A stretch of 46,314 bases of DNA, from positions 1-46,314 of the forward strand of contig JACCTY010000074.1 of assembly GCA_013812145.1 (NCBI GenBank), read 5' to 3'. Position 1 is the first letter of the stretch. Every line of letters begins with the position of its first letter. Made by a program: the position numbers and the translations under genes. Source of the stretch: Geodermatophilaceae bacterium. GTDB lineage: Bacteria > Actinomycetota > Actinomycetes > Mycobacteriales > Geodermatophilaceae. The notes below the pieces were generated by a model, which did not search any database, was not told the DNA's origin, and worked only from the letters and a program-made list of their open reading frames with translations. This document shows, in pieces, positions 23,593 to 34,677 of the stretch.

Positions 23593-23740
23593 CTAGCCGA
23601 ACGCGGGCATCACCTTGTCAGCGATCAACCGCAGCTGGGTGTCGGCGGCACCCTCGACCTCGCGGCCCATCAACGCCTTGACCAGTGCCGCATCGGTGAT
23701 CGCCAGAATCATGTGGTTCACGCCGGTCGGCCCGATCGTC
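23593..23740 (-). pseudogene. C-terminal remnant of an LLM-class oxidoreductase
   Basis: On the minus strand one frame reads GVNHMILAITDAALVKALMG then REVEGAADTQLRLIADKVMP and AFG before a TAG at 23595-23593. This resembles the C-terminal end of LLM-class F420-dependent oxidoreductases. The rest of the enzyme is missing; upstream the sequence passes directly into the Fe-S oxidoreductase remnant in another frame. Confidence 0.5.
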
Positions 23741-23755
23741 GATGCTCTGCGCCGT

Positions 23756-24838
23756 ACCGGCTTCGCTCAGCGGTCGCTCGGACCACGGGCAGGCGCTCAC
23801 CAGCGTGTCGACATCCAGAGCCGCCGCCTTGGCGACGCGACCCTTGCTGATAGCCGCTGTGAGGTCGGGTTTCTCGATGGGCAACCCACCGCCGCCGCCC
23901 GAGCAGTAGGACCACTGGGTCACCCGGTCGACATCGTGGAACGCCAGGCCGGGGATGGCGCGCAGGATCTCCCGTGGCTCCTTCCAGATCCCCTTGCGCT
24001 TGTTGAGCCGGCACGGGTCGTGGTACGTGATCGTCCGCCCGATAGGCACCGACGGGGTGAGTACGCCGTCGCGGAGGAGCTCGGCCAGCAGCTCGATGAC
24101 GAGCACGATCTCGATGTCGAAGTCGGGGCCGAAGTACTTCGGGTAGTCCTCGGTGAAGGTGATGTAGTCGTGCGGGTCGAGCACCAGAACCCGTTTCGCG
24201 CCCAGTCACCGCCAGTCGGCCAGGTTGTGCTCGGCGAAGCGTCGTGCCTGCTCGACGTAGCCCATCTCGACCGCCGGCCCGCCGCAGCACCACTGCTCGG
24301 CCATCAACCCGAACTCGTAGCCTGCGGCCTGCAGGATCTGCGCGACCGCGCGCGGCACCGAGGTCCGGTAGAACGCTGCCTCGCAGTCCACGAACAGGAT
24401 CGACTCGCCGCCGATGGGCAGGCCAAGATCGGCCGCCCAGTCGCGGACGTGGTCCTGGTTGACGTCGACCTCACCCAGCACCGGCTCGTGGGTGCGGTCG
24501 TTGGTCCGCTCGTTCCACGTCTGCCATCTCGGCTGGTGGATGCCCTTCTCCACCGCCAGCGCCCGTACCGCCTTGACGACGTCGACCGTCCGCGCACGGA
24601 ACCGATAGAAGTCGCCGGTGAACAGGGTGTTGGGACAGCGCAGCTCGCAGGCCCCGCACTGGGTGCAGTTGACGTAGTCGGCGGCGATGTCGGCGACCTC
24701 GAGCTCGCCGCGCTCCATCGCCACGACATTCGCGTGGAATGCGGTGGGCGTCCACGACTCGTTGCGGGTCACCTGCGTGACCGGGCAGACCTCGCGGCAG
24801 AACTTGTGACCGGAGGAGTAGCAGTTGTACGAGGCGTT
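23756..24838 (-). pseudogene. Fe-S oxidoreductase with CCG (cysteine-rich) domains, truncated at both ends and with an in-frame TGA
   Basis: The preserved part starts at ASYNCYSSGHKFCREVCP (first 4Fe-4S motif), has a second motif CTQCGACELRCP, and two CCG domains (EQWCCGGPAVEMGY; YHDPCRL...YCSGGGGG). It resembles GlpC/HdrD-type electron-transfer subunits. At 24208-24206 an in-frame TGA interrupts ADWR-stop-LGAKRVLVLDPHDY; family members carry Arg there, so a CGA-to-TGA change is likely. The N-terminus before the first Cys motif is absent, and the C-terminus stops after PWSERPLSEAG, about 20 residues short, running into the LLM fragment. It is not functional. Confidence 0.75.
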
Positions 24839-24910
24839 GCGACCCCGAGTCCGAACAGTAGCGGGACCGGTCGGTCGGCGCGCAGCGGACCTCGAGTGAC
24901 TGAACGACCC

Positions 24911-24936
24911 TTCAGGGACTTTCAGTACCGGTTCAG
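24911..24936 (+). promoter_or_regulatory. Three phased TTCAG repeats upstream of the lipoprotein gene
   Basis: TTCAG occurs at 24911, 24921 and 24932, spaced 10 and 11 bp, with an inverted copy (CTGAA) at 24900-24904. The same pentamer, in two phased copies, precedes the response-regulator gene. It is a probable binding array for that regulator, about 70-90 nt ahead of the lipoprotein start. Confidence 0.5.
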
Positions 24937-25003
24937 ACGCCGTACAGGAACGTCGGTCTCGAGCCCGGATCACCGGTGCCGAATCGAGACGAAAGGCAGC
25001 GAA

Positions 25004-26315
25004 ATGAACCGCACATTGAGGTGGCCGGCCGCTCTGGGGCTCGTGACCGCATTCCTGGTTGCCGGCTGCGGCGCCTCCCCTGACCCCTGACCGGCCGTCG
25101 ACGGAGCCGACCCCGACTCTGGTAACGGCACCGGACAGCGCCCGCATCGATCTGGAGGAGCCGACCTTCTCCGATCCGACGAACATCACCAACCCGCTGT
25201 TCCCGATCAGCGCGCTGACCCAGGTCGTACAGGTCGGCTCGGAGGGCGATGTTGCCCTGCGGCACGAGATCACGCTGCTGCCGCAGACAAAGACCATCGA
25301 CTGGAACGGTCAGCAGGTCGAGACGGTCGTGTCGCAGTCCATGGCGTACGGCGACGGCCGCGTCCTCGAGGTCGCCACCGACTTCTTCGCGCAGGCCGAC
25401 GACGGCTCGGTGTGGTACTTCGGGGAGGACGTCGCCAACTACGTCGACGGAGTCCTCGACAACACCGACGGCACGTGGTTGGCAGGCAAGGACGGCCCGC
25501 CCGGAATGATCATGCCGGCCGACCCGCACGTGGGCGACGTCTACCGGCCGGAGAACATCCCGGGCTTCGTGTTCGAGGAGGTGACCGTCAAGTCGGTCAC
25601 CGAGACGGTGGACGGACCGCAGGGTCGCGTCGAGGGCGCGATGCTCGTCGAGGAGCTGCTGATGGACGGCGTACTGGAGGACAAGATCTTCGCGCCCGGA
25701 TACGGCGAGTTCATGGCCCAGGTCCTGACCGACGACGAGCTGGTGACGGTCTCGGTCGGTGTCCCTCGCGACGCGTTGGCTGGTGCTCCGGCCGAGCTGG
25801 ACACGCTTTCCTCGGCGGCTGCTGGCCTGGTCGGTGCCGCACCGGACTGGCCAGCCGCGGAAGCCGCGGTCGCCACGCTCGGCTCGGCGTGGGCGGCCTA
25901 CCAGAGCAACCCGGTGTCACCGCTGACAGCTGAGCAGATCGATCAGGCCCTGGCGGCCCTGCGGGCCGGTGTCGGAGAGCAGGACGAGACGGCGACGCAG
26001 CGTGCCGCCTTCGATCTGGCCTATGCGGCGACTGACCTCCGGCTGCGACACGAACCTCCGCCCGCAGCCGACTTCACCCGGCTGGACCTCATCTCCGCCC
26101 GAGTGGCTGCCGACGCGTCGACCGGTGAGAGGCCGTTCGTGGCCGGTGACGCCGCCGAACTGCAGTCGATCTGGGACCGCGTCAGCCACACCGTGGCGGA
26201 TCCGTCCACAGTGGACGGGGCGCTCACCGACCTGCACGCCGCGGTGGAGGCGGCCGACCTGACCGCGGCGGGCACCGCCGCCGAGCAGCTCCGGACTGCG
26301 CTGGCCGAACTCTGA
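25004..26315 (+). CDS. Putative lipoprotein of unknown function, frameshift just after the lipobox
   Basis: The ATG at 25004 opens MNRTLRWPAALGLVTAFLVA followed by GCG, a lipoprotein signal peptide with lipobox LVAGC. This frame stops at 25090. The mature protein continues in the next frame (readable from 25059) from TPDRPSTEPTPTLVTAPDSA to the stop at 26315, about 410 aa. A one-base change in the C-rich run near 25075-25085 would join them. The body contains SDPTNITNPLFPISALTQVV, DGSVWYFGEDVANYVDG and GPPGMIMPADPHVGDVYRPE, which recur in a family of exported actinobacterial proteins. A helical C-terminal third follows. Without repair, export would fail. Upstream TTCAG repeats link it to the two-component system. 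Confidence 0.65.
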
Positions 26316-26339
26316 CCCCCGCTCTCGCGACTGGGCAGC

Positions 26340-28175
<1,836 letters not shown>

Positions 28176-28288
28176 GCGGTTCCGTTCTAGCGGGCCCGGG
28201 GGCCGGCCGGCTGACAGGTTTGATCTCCATGGTCCCACGCGGGTAATCCCGTTGCCGTCACGGTGAGCGCCTGTGAACCATCGTGGCC

Positions 28289-29254
28289 ATGGACGACGAG
28301 GAGTACGACGTACCGGGTGGCCCACGGCTGCCCTGGGCGGACCTCCCAGCCGCCGTCCGTCGCGCCGTCGAGAACCACCTCGGGTCGCCGGTTGTGACCG
28401 CCGTCAGCCAGGTCGGTGGCTTCTCGCCGGGAACCGCGGCGCGGGTTCAGTGCGAGGATGGCCGGCGCGCGTTCGTCAAGTGCGTCGGTACGCAGCTGAA
28501 CAAGCACACGCCCGACATGCACCGGTCCGAGGCCCGGGTGGCGGGTGCCTTGCCGGCCAGCGTGCCGAGCCCCCGGCTGCGCTACGTCCACGACGACGGC
28601 GACTGGGTGGCACTCGTCTTCGACGAGGCGCTCGGGTCGTTGCCCCGATTGCCGTGGTCTGCCGCGACGGCGCACCGGGTGGCGGAGGCGATCGAGGACC
28701 TGAGTTCGTCGCTCACCCCGTGTCCGCTGCCCGAAGTGCTCAATATTGCCGACCGGCTACGGGAGGATCTGACCGCGTGGCAGCGACTGGCCACCGATCC
28801 ACCTGCCGACCTCGACTTCTGGGAGCTGGGCAACCTCGACCGGCTGGCCGCCCTGAGTGCCGACCTCGCGGCCACGGACGGGCCGCTGACCGGAGACACG
28901 CTCGTGCACCTCGACCTCCGAGCGGACAACATCCTGCTCGAATCGGGCGACCGGGTGCTCTTCGTCGACTGGCCATGGGCCTGCCGTGGGCCAATCTGGG
29001 TGGACTCCGTCCTGTTCGCGCTGGATCCGTTCGTGCACGGCGGGCTCGACCCCGAGTTGCTGCTCGCCGGTCGCCCGGTCATGGACGGTGCGGGTCCCGC
29101 CGATGTCACGGCGCTGCTGCTCGGCCTGGCCGGAATGTGGGCAGAGGCGTTTCGAGTGCCAGCACCGCCCACCATGCCGACGATTCGCGCCCACCAACGG
29201 CGATTCCACGACGCCGCACTGGAGTGGGGCCGTCGCCGCTGCGGTTGGTCCTGA
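28289..29254 (+). CDS. Aminoglycoside-phosphotransferase-family kinase
   Basis: 321 aa from the ATG at 28289 (a GTG at 28283 is the alternative). It has the APH/choline-kinase fold: a nucleotide loop [13 protein letters not shown], a Lys in AFVKCVG (Lys64), the catalytic loop HLDLRADN (His207, Asp209, Asn214) and the metal Asp227 in FVDWPW. Members phosphorylate small molecules, and few in this subgroup are true antibiotic-resistance enzymes; the substrate is unknown. It stands alone between lepA (divergent) and rpsT. Confidence 0.82.
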   Translation: MDDEEYDVPGGPRLPWADLPAAVRRAVENHLGSPVVTAVSQVGGFSPGTAARVQCEDGRRAFVKCVGTQLNKHTPDMHRSEARVAGALPASVPSPRLRYVHDDGDWVALVFDEALGSLPRLPWSAATAHRVAEAIEDLSSSLTPCPLPEVLNIADRLREDLTAWQRLATDPPADLDFWELGNLDRLAALSADLAATDGPLTGDTLVHLDLRADNILLESGDRVLFVDWPWACRGPIWVDSVLFALDPFVHGGLDPELLLAGRPVMDGAGPADVTALLLGLAGMWAEAFRVPAPPTMPTIRAHQRRFHDAALEWGRRRCGWS

Positions 29255-29345
29255 CCCGCCCTGGGTGGCTGGTAAACTTCTGGGTCGTGCCGGTGCTCGT
29301 CGGTGCATCCGGAAACCCGAAACACTTCATGAGGCTGGCTGACGC

Positions 29346-29606
29346 GTGGCGAACATCAAGTCCCAGATCAAGCGCATTGCGACGAACGAAAAGGCGCGGC
29401 AGCGCAACCAGTCGGTCAAGTCCGCGCTGCGCACCTCGGTCCGCCGCTTCCGCGAGGCGTCGGCGTCCGGCGACAAGGACGCCGTGACCCGCGCACTCGC
29501 GTCGGCGTCCCGCACGTTGGACAAGGCGGCGAGCAAGGGGATCATCCACAAGAACCAGGCCGCCAACAAGAAATCAGCGATGGCGCGGCAGGCCGCGAAG
29601 CTCTGA
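29346..29606 (+). CDS. rpsT: 30S ribosomal protein S20
   Basis: 86 aa from the GTG at 29346. The N-terminus [20 protein letters not shown] and the C-terminal [18 protein letters not shown] are diagnostic of S20, which binds 16S rRNA early in 30S assembly. It is convergent with holA, with only 23 nt between the stops. Confidence 0.96.
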   Translation: MANIKSQIKRIATNEKARQRNQSVKSALRTSVRRFREASASGDKDAVTRALASASRTLDKAASKGIIHKNQAANKKSAMARQAAKL

Positions 29607-29629
29607 CTTCAGTGAGACGGCAGATGTGG

Positions 29630-30604
29630 TCAGCGGGTCGTCGCTCGTTCGGAGTGCGCCGTGGCCAGCAGTCGGATCGCCCGTTCCAGCGCATAGCTCG
29701 GATCTGACACCGTCCCCTTGACCTCCGCGTTCAGCTCGGCCACCACGTGCATCGCCCGGTGCAGCCCGCGCTCGGTCCAGCCCCGGCCTTGCCCCCTGGC
29801 GCGTTTCACCTTCCACGGTGGCATCCCCAGGGCTCTGGCCAAGACGTAGTCGTCGGCCCGCCCCGCCGAGCTCACTCGCGCAACCGTGCGTACGCCGTCG
29901 GCCAACGCATCGGCGACCACCACGTGCGGGACTCCCACCGACAAGGCCCACCGCAACGCTTCCAGGGCGCCAGCCCGGTCGCCGATAACCGCCCGATCCG
30001 CTACCGCGAAGCCGCTGACCTCGGCCCGGCCGCGGTGGTAGCGCTGGACCGCGGTCACGTCGACGCGGCCACCGGAGTCCGACACCAGCTGGGCGCACGT
30101 CGCGGCGATCTCCCGCAGGTCCGTCCCGACGGCGTCCAGCAAGGCCGCCGCCGCCGCGGCGTCGATCGTGCCGCCTTGGGACTGCACCTCGCCCCGCACG
30201 AATCCGAGCCGGTCCTCTGCCCGGGTCAGCTTCGGGCAGTCCGTGATGGGGACGCCGGCCTGACGCAACGCGTCGACGAACGCCTTGTTCCGCGCACCCC
30301 CCGAATGGACGACGACCACGGTGATGTCCTCCACCGGGTCTGCGGCGTACGCCAGGACCGCGGCGACCACGTCCTTGGCCGCCTCCTGTGCGTCGGTGAG
30401 GACGACGACCCTGAGCTGGGCGAACAAGGAAGGGGACAACAAGTCGAACAGGTCGCCCGGTTCCAGCTGCCCGACCGCTACCCCCCGGACGTCACAATCC
30501 GGGTCGGCCTTCCGAGCCGCGGCGGCGATCGCGCTGACCGCTCGCGCCCGCAGCAGCTCCTCCTCCCCGTGGACGAGCCGGACCGGCGCGGATACAGCGA
30601 CCAT
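29630..30604 (-). CDS. holA: DNA polymerase III subunit delta
   Basis: 324 aa from the ATG at 30604. It is the clamp-loader delta subunit that opens the beta clamp. Recognised by the N-terminal LVHGEEELLRARAVSAIAAA, the central TVVVVHSGGARNKAFVDAL and the C-terminal MPPWKVKRARGQGRGWTERG (the usual PPWK...R pattern). Its position after comEC is the standard actinobacterial order. It starts 26 nt past the comEC stop. Confidence 0.93.
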   Translation of the reverse strand: MVAVSAPVRLVHGEEELLRARAVSAIAAAARKADPDCDVRGVAVGQLEPGDLFDLLSPSLFAQLRVVVLTDAQEAAKDVVAAVLAYAADPVEDITVVVVHSGGARNKAFVDALRQAGVPITDCPKLTRAEDRLGFVRGEVQSQGGTIDAAAAAALLDAVGTDLREIAATCAQLVSDSGGRVDVTAVQRYHRGRAEVSGFAVADRAVIGDRAGALEALRWALSVGVPHVVVADALADGVRTVARVSSAGRADDYVLARALGMPPWKVKRARGQGRGWTERGLHRAMHVVAELNAEVKGTVSDPSYALERAIRLLATAHSERATTR

Positions 30605-30629
30605 GCAACCATCGTGGCACGAGCCACCG

Positions 30630-32981
30630 TCAACGGTCGGCCGGAGATCCGCGCGCCCGGTCCGCGACCCACAGTCGCTCGTCCGGGCCGATCCCGACCG
30701 CAACCGCACCGTCGACGTCGGTGCGAAGGACGCGCATCCCGAGCCGCTGCAAGTCCGTCACCAGTCCGGGCGAGGGATGCCCGTAGTCGTTCCCGGCGCC
30801 CACGGAGATCACTGCAACGCTCGCGTCCACGGCGTCCAGAAAGGCCAGGTCCTGGTACGCCGAGCCGTGATGCGCGACTTTCAGCACGTCCGCGCGCAGG
30901 TCGACCTGAGCCCGCAGGAGCGAGCGTTGGGCCTCGACCTCGATGTCGCCGGTGCAGAGCACCGTCATGCCGGCACTGCTCACCAACAGCACCAGCGAGG
31001 AGTTGTTCGGGTCCGAGCGAGTGCCGCTGCTCGCCCGACTGGGAGCGAGAACCTCGACGTCCACCCCGGCGACAGAGCGAACCTGCCCCGGATGGGCCGT
31101 CTCGATCGGCACGCCGGCCCTCGCCGCAGCGTCGCGAACCCTGGGCCAGGCCGACTCGTCGTCCGGTCGGGGACCGATCTCGATGACCCCGACGGACCTG
31201 CCCCGTAGCACCCCCTCCAGCCCGTCGACATGATCGGCGTGCATGTGCGTCAGCACTAGGAGCGGCACCCGGCGTACGCCGAGGTCGCGCAGGCAGGAGT
31301 CCACGGCGGCCGGCTCGGGGCCGGTGTCGAACACGAGCGCGGCCTGCGGTCCGGCGTTGACGACCAACGCATCACCTTGACCGACGTCACAGGCGACGAA
31401 CAACCATGCCGGCGGCGGCCAGCCATCGCCGAGGACCCGGACCGGCAGCCCCACCAGGAGGAGGCCGCACGCCACGGCCAGTCCCAGGGAGCGCAACGCC
31501 GGCCAGCGCAGGGCGAGAACGGCGAGGCCCGCGAGCACGAGGGCCAGCAGTCCGCCGCCGACAGCGCCGCCCGGCCAGGACATGCTGCCCTCCGGCAGCT
31601 GCGATCCCTGCTCGGCCACGAAGACGAGCCAACGCGTCGGCAAACCGGCCATCCAGACGAGCCCCTCGGCCGCCGTCTCGGAGACCGGCGAAAGCAGGGT
31701 GGCCAGCACGCCGAGTACCGTCGCAGGCGGTACGGCGGGCGCGGCCAACACATTCGCCGGCACCGACACCAGACTGACCGCCGACGACAGGGCAGCGATG
31801 AGCGGCGCCGTCGCGGCACAGGCGGCGACGCTGACGGCGAGTGCCTCTGCGACACCGGCCGGCACCCGGTGCGACCGCAACGCTCGGATGAGTCCAGGCG
31901 CCAGGGCCAGGATCCCGGCGGTGGCGAACACCGACAGCGCGAATCCAGGAGACCACGCCAACTCCGGTGCGACCAGCACCAGCAGCAGGACGGTTGTTGC
32001 CAGCGCCGGGACTGCGACCTTCGGGCGGCCCGACGCCAGCGCGACCAACGCAATCGCCCCCATCGTCGCGGCGCGCAGCACACTGGGCGACGGGCGGGCA
32101 AGCACGACGAAACCGGCCAGTGCAAGGCCGGCGGCGAGGGCCAACGGCGCCTTCGGCACGCCGACCCGACGCAGCAGCCAGATGACCGCGCCGACGACGA
32201 TCGCGCAGTTCGCGCCCGACACCGCGACCAGGTGGGACAGGCCGGTCTGGCGGAACTGCTCGACGAGCACCGGATCCATCGTCGATGTGTCGCCCACGAC
32301 AAGGCCGGGCAGCAGGCCGCGCGGGCCCGGAGGCAGCACACCGGCAGCCTCGACCAAGCCGGCGCGCAGCGATCCGGCGGCCCGCTGCAGTGGTGGCGGC
32401 GAGCCGAGCAGGTCCGGCGGACCTCGCGCCGCGAACGCGGCAGTCGCCAGGTCTCCCCCATGTGCCGGAAGCAACCGACCGGCCGCGGACAAACGCTGAC
32501 CGGGCAACAACCCAGACCAGGTCAGCGCGTCCGCAAGCACCACGAGACGGTTGTCCAGGTGCCACCGTCCGGCGGCGGTGTCCACCGCCGTCGCCGTCGC
32601 TGTAACCAGCACGCGAGGCGCGCCGGCGAAGCCGCTGGCCACCGGCCGCGGATCGTCGGCGATCGTCAGCTCGACCGTCGCACCACGCTCCGCGGCGGCC
32701 AGTTTGGCCAACGGCGACGAATCCCGGCTGGCCACCCTGGCCGCGATCCCCAGCGAGGCAGCGGCGGCAAACGCAAGAGCCACGGCAAGCCCGGCGGCCC
32801 ACGAACGCCGTACCCGGGAGACGGCAATCGCCCCCGCGACGAACGCGCCGCCCGCAACCGCCATCACCAGAGGCGCAGAGTGCAGACCAGCCGCAGTGGC
32901 GGCCCATGTAGCAGCGGCGGCCGGCACAAGTCGGAGGTCCGCCGTGCGCAGCCACTCCATGTGCTGGCCCGCGGACCTCAC
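30630..32981 (-). CDS. comEC: ComEC/Rec2-family competence protein
   Basis: 783 aa from a GTG at 32981 that overlaps the comEA stop (GTGA) and has GAGG 5 nt upstream. The ATG at 32960 is an alternative but lacks such a site. The N-terminal half has many membrane segments and the competence channel domain (SGANCAIVVGAVIWLLRRVG). The C-terminal metallo-beta-lactamase-like domain carries THMHADHVDG and CTGDIE. The family forms the inner-membrane channel for single-stranded DNA uptake. Whether this organism is naturally competent cannot be told, since pilus genes are not in the window. Confidence 0.92.
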   Translation of the reverse strand: MRSAGQHMEWLRTADLRLVPAAAATWAATAAGLHSAPLVMAVAGGAFVAGAIAVSRVRRSWAAGLAVALAFAAAASLGIAARVASRDSSPLAKLAAAERGATVELTIADDPRPVASGFAGAPRVLVTATATAVDTAAGRWHLDNRLVVLADALTWSGLLPGQRLSAAGRLLPAHGGDLATAAFAARGPPDLLGSPPPLQRAAGSLRAGLVEAAGVLPPGPRGLLPGLVVGDTSTMDPVLVEQFRQTGLSHLVAVSGANCAIVVGAVIWLLRRVGVPKAPLALAAGLALAGFVVLARPSPSVLRAATMGAIALVALASGRPKVAVPALATTVLLLVLVAPELAWSPGFALSVFATAGILALAPGLIRALRSHRVPAGVAEALAVSVAACAATAPLIAALSSAVSLVSVPANVLAAPAVPPATVLGVLATLLSPVSETAAEGLVWMAGLPTRWLVFVAEQGSQLPEGSMSWPGGAVGGGLLALVLAGLAVLALRWPALRSLGLAVACGLLLVGLPVRVLGDGWPPPAWLFVACDVGQGDALVVNAGPQAALVFDTGPEPAAVDSCLRDLGVRRVPLLVLTHMHADHVDGLEGVLRGRSVGVIEIGPRPDDESAWPRVRDAAARAGVPIETAHPGQVRSVAGVDVEVLAPSRASSGTRSDPNNSSLVLLVSSAGMTVLCTGDIEVEAQRSLLRAQVDLRADVLKVAHHGSAYQDLAFLDAVDASVAVISVGAGNDYGHPSPGLVTDLQRLGMRVLRTDVDGAVAVGIGPDERLWVADRARGSPADR

Positions 32982-33733
32982 ACCGTCACCTCGTCCCGCA
33001 GGTCTTCGAACGTGCTCGGCCCGATCCCGTCGACCTCCTGCAACTGGTCCACGGAGCTGAAGGCGCCGTTGTCGGTCCGCCACTGCACGATGCGACCGGC
33101 CAGGACCGGGCCGACCCCGGGCAGCTCCTCGAGTTCGGCCTCAGAAGAGGTGTTCAGGTTCAGCGGACCCGCTCCGCCGGCGTCGGCCGGCGCGCCGGGC
33201 GGCACCGCCGCCCCCGGAACGCCGACGGCCACCTGCTCGCCGTCGACGAGAACACGGGCCAGATTGACCGTGGACAGGTCCGCGTCGGGCAGCGCGCCGC
33301 CAGCGGCGGCCACGGCGTCCGCGACCCGGCTACCGACCGGCAGGGTGACCAACCCGGGAGTGACGACCTGCCCGACCACCGCGACCACCAGCTGCACAGT
33401 CGACACCGGCGCGGCGGTGCTGGGCGCGGCGGTCCCGACGGTGACGACCGGTGCCGCGGCGACCGGCTCGAGGGATGGTCGGCTCGCCCAGGTCACCCCG
33501 GCGGCGAGGGCAGCGGACAGCGCAGCGACCAGACACAGGACCGCGGCCCCCGGCCGCCCGGGGTCGAGCCGGAGACGGGGTCCGCGCGCCGGCTCTGCTA
33601 CCTCGTCCCCGCCACCGACCCGACCATCAGCATCCAGCACCTCACCGCCGCGACCGCGGAGATCCAGCAGCCGGCGCTGCGCCACTCGTGCGTCGGCACC
33701 GGTCGGCTGCCGGGATCCTGAAACTGAGAGCAC
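32978..33733 (-). CDS. comEA: ComEA-family DNA-binding competence protein
   Basis: 251 aa from the GTG at 33733. A basic cytoplasmic N-terminus is followed by one membrane segment (about 63-83), a Pro/Ala/Thr linker, an SLBB domain (VVGQVVTPGLVTLPVGSRVA) and C-terminal helix-hairpin-helix motifs (LNLNTSSEAELEELPGVGPV then VDGIGPSTFEDL). It binds incoming double-stranded DNA outside the membrane and passes it to ComEC. It is coupled to comEC by a 4-nt overlap. Confidence 0.92.
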   Translation of the reverse strand: MLSVSGSRQPTGADARVAQRRLLDLRGRGGEVLDADGRVGGGDEVAEPARGPRLRLDPGRPGAAVLCLVAALSAALAAGVTWASRPSLEPVAAAPVVTVGTAAPSTAAPVSTVQLVVAVVGQVVTPGLVTLPVGSRVADAVAAAGGALPDADLSTVNLARVLVDGEQVAVGVPGAAVPPGAPADAGGAGPLNLNTSSEAELEELPGVGPVLAGRIVQWRTDNGAFSSVDQLQEVDGIGPSTFEDLRDEVTV

Positions 33734-33816
33734 GGCCCGACGTTAAGGACGGCAACCGACCGATCCGCCACGTCCGGCCTGACCTGTGGACGGCCGCTCC
33801 GCCCTGTGGACAACAC

Positions 33817-34668
33817 TCAGCGTCGTACGACGACCACACCGAGCAGTCCCGGCCCCACGTGCGCCCCGACGACGGCTCCCACCTCGGAGGCATACAACCG
33901 GTGCAGGCGCGGGACCCGGGAGCGCAACCGGTCGGCCAACGCGGCAGCCTTCTCGGCGGCCGCCAGGTGCTGCACCGCGATGTCCACGGCGAACTCACCG
34001 GCGGCTTCCAACGCCAGCTGCTCCAGCCGGGCAATAGCCTTGGCGGCCGTCCGCACTTTCTCCAGCGGCACGATTTGGCCGCCCACGACGTGCAGCAGCG
34101 GCTTGACCGCGAGCGCCGTGCCCAGCCACGCCCGGGCCGCCCCGATCCGGCCGCCACGGCGCAGATGCTCCAGCGTGTCGACGTAGAACAGCGTCGTCGT
34201 GCGATCGACGGTCCGCTCGGCGATCGCCTCGACGTCGTCCAGTCCGCGACCAGCTTCCGCGGCCTCCGCGGCCGACAGCACGGCGAATCCCAGCCCCATG
34301 GCAGCGGAGCGGCTGTCGACCACGCGGACAATGTCCTGGCCGCATTCGATCGAGGCGAGCCGAGCGGAGTCCCACGTCCCCGACAGCTCACTGGACAGGT
34401 GCACGCTGACCACACCCTCAGCGCCGTCGTCCAGAGCTCGGCGGTACGCGGCGGTGAAATCGTTCGGAGTCGGTTTGGAAGTCGTCACCGACGTGCGACG
34501 CTCGGACAATGCTCGGGCCAGGTCGTCGGGGGTCACGTCGACTCCCTCGATTCCGGTCTCACCGTTCATGACGACGTGCAGCGGCACCACCGTCACACCC
34601 AGCTCCTCGGCCAGCCCGGTCGGCAGATAGGCCGTGGAGTCGGTGACGATGGCGACACGACCGGGCAT
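33817..34668 (-). CDS. DegV-family fatty-acid-binding protein
   Basis: 283 aa. The start MPGRVAIVTDSTAYLP and the motifs TSKPTPNDF, VHLSSELSGTWDSA and LEHLRRGGRIG are characteristic of DegV. These proteins bind a fatty acid and, in firmicutes, feed a fatty-acid kinase (FakB role). The role in actinobacteria is less clear. The gene sits at its usual place between the phosphatase and comEA. Confidence 0.93.
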   Translation of the reverse strand: MPGRVAIVTDSTAYLPTGLAEELGVTVVPLHVVMNGETGIEGVDVTPDDLARALSERRTSVTTSKPTPNDFTAAYRRALDDGAEGVVSVHLSSELSGTWDSARLASIECGQDIVRVVDSRSAAMGLGFAVLSAAEAAEAGRGLDDVEAIAERTVDRTTTLFYVDTLEHLRRGGRIGAARAWLGTALAVKPLLHVVGGQIVPLEKVRTAAKAIARLEQLALEAAGEFAVDIAVQHLAAAEKAAALADRLRSRVPRLHRLYASEVGAVVGAHVGPGLLGVVVVRR

Positions 34669-34677
34669 GTGCGGAAT

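Noticed and set aside
24206-24208. In-frame TGA as a selenocysteine codon
   Set aside because: Homologues are expected to have Arg there, not Cys or Sec, no SECIS-like hairpin follows directly, and both ends of the gene are truncated.
23615-25090. 491-codon plus-strand frame whose end includes the lipoprotein signal peptide
   Set aside because: All but the last ~30 codons are antisense to the Fe-S remnant. Only the part from the ATG at 25004 is real.
31377-33746. 789-codon open frame on the plus strand
   Set aside because: Antisense to comEC/comEA; Arg/Gln/Gly-rich product with no domain. A high-GC shadow.
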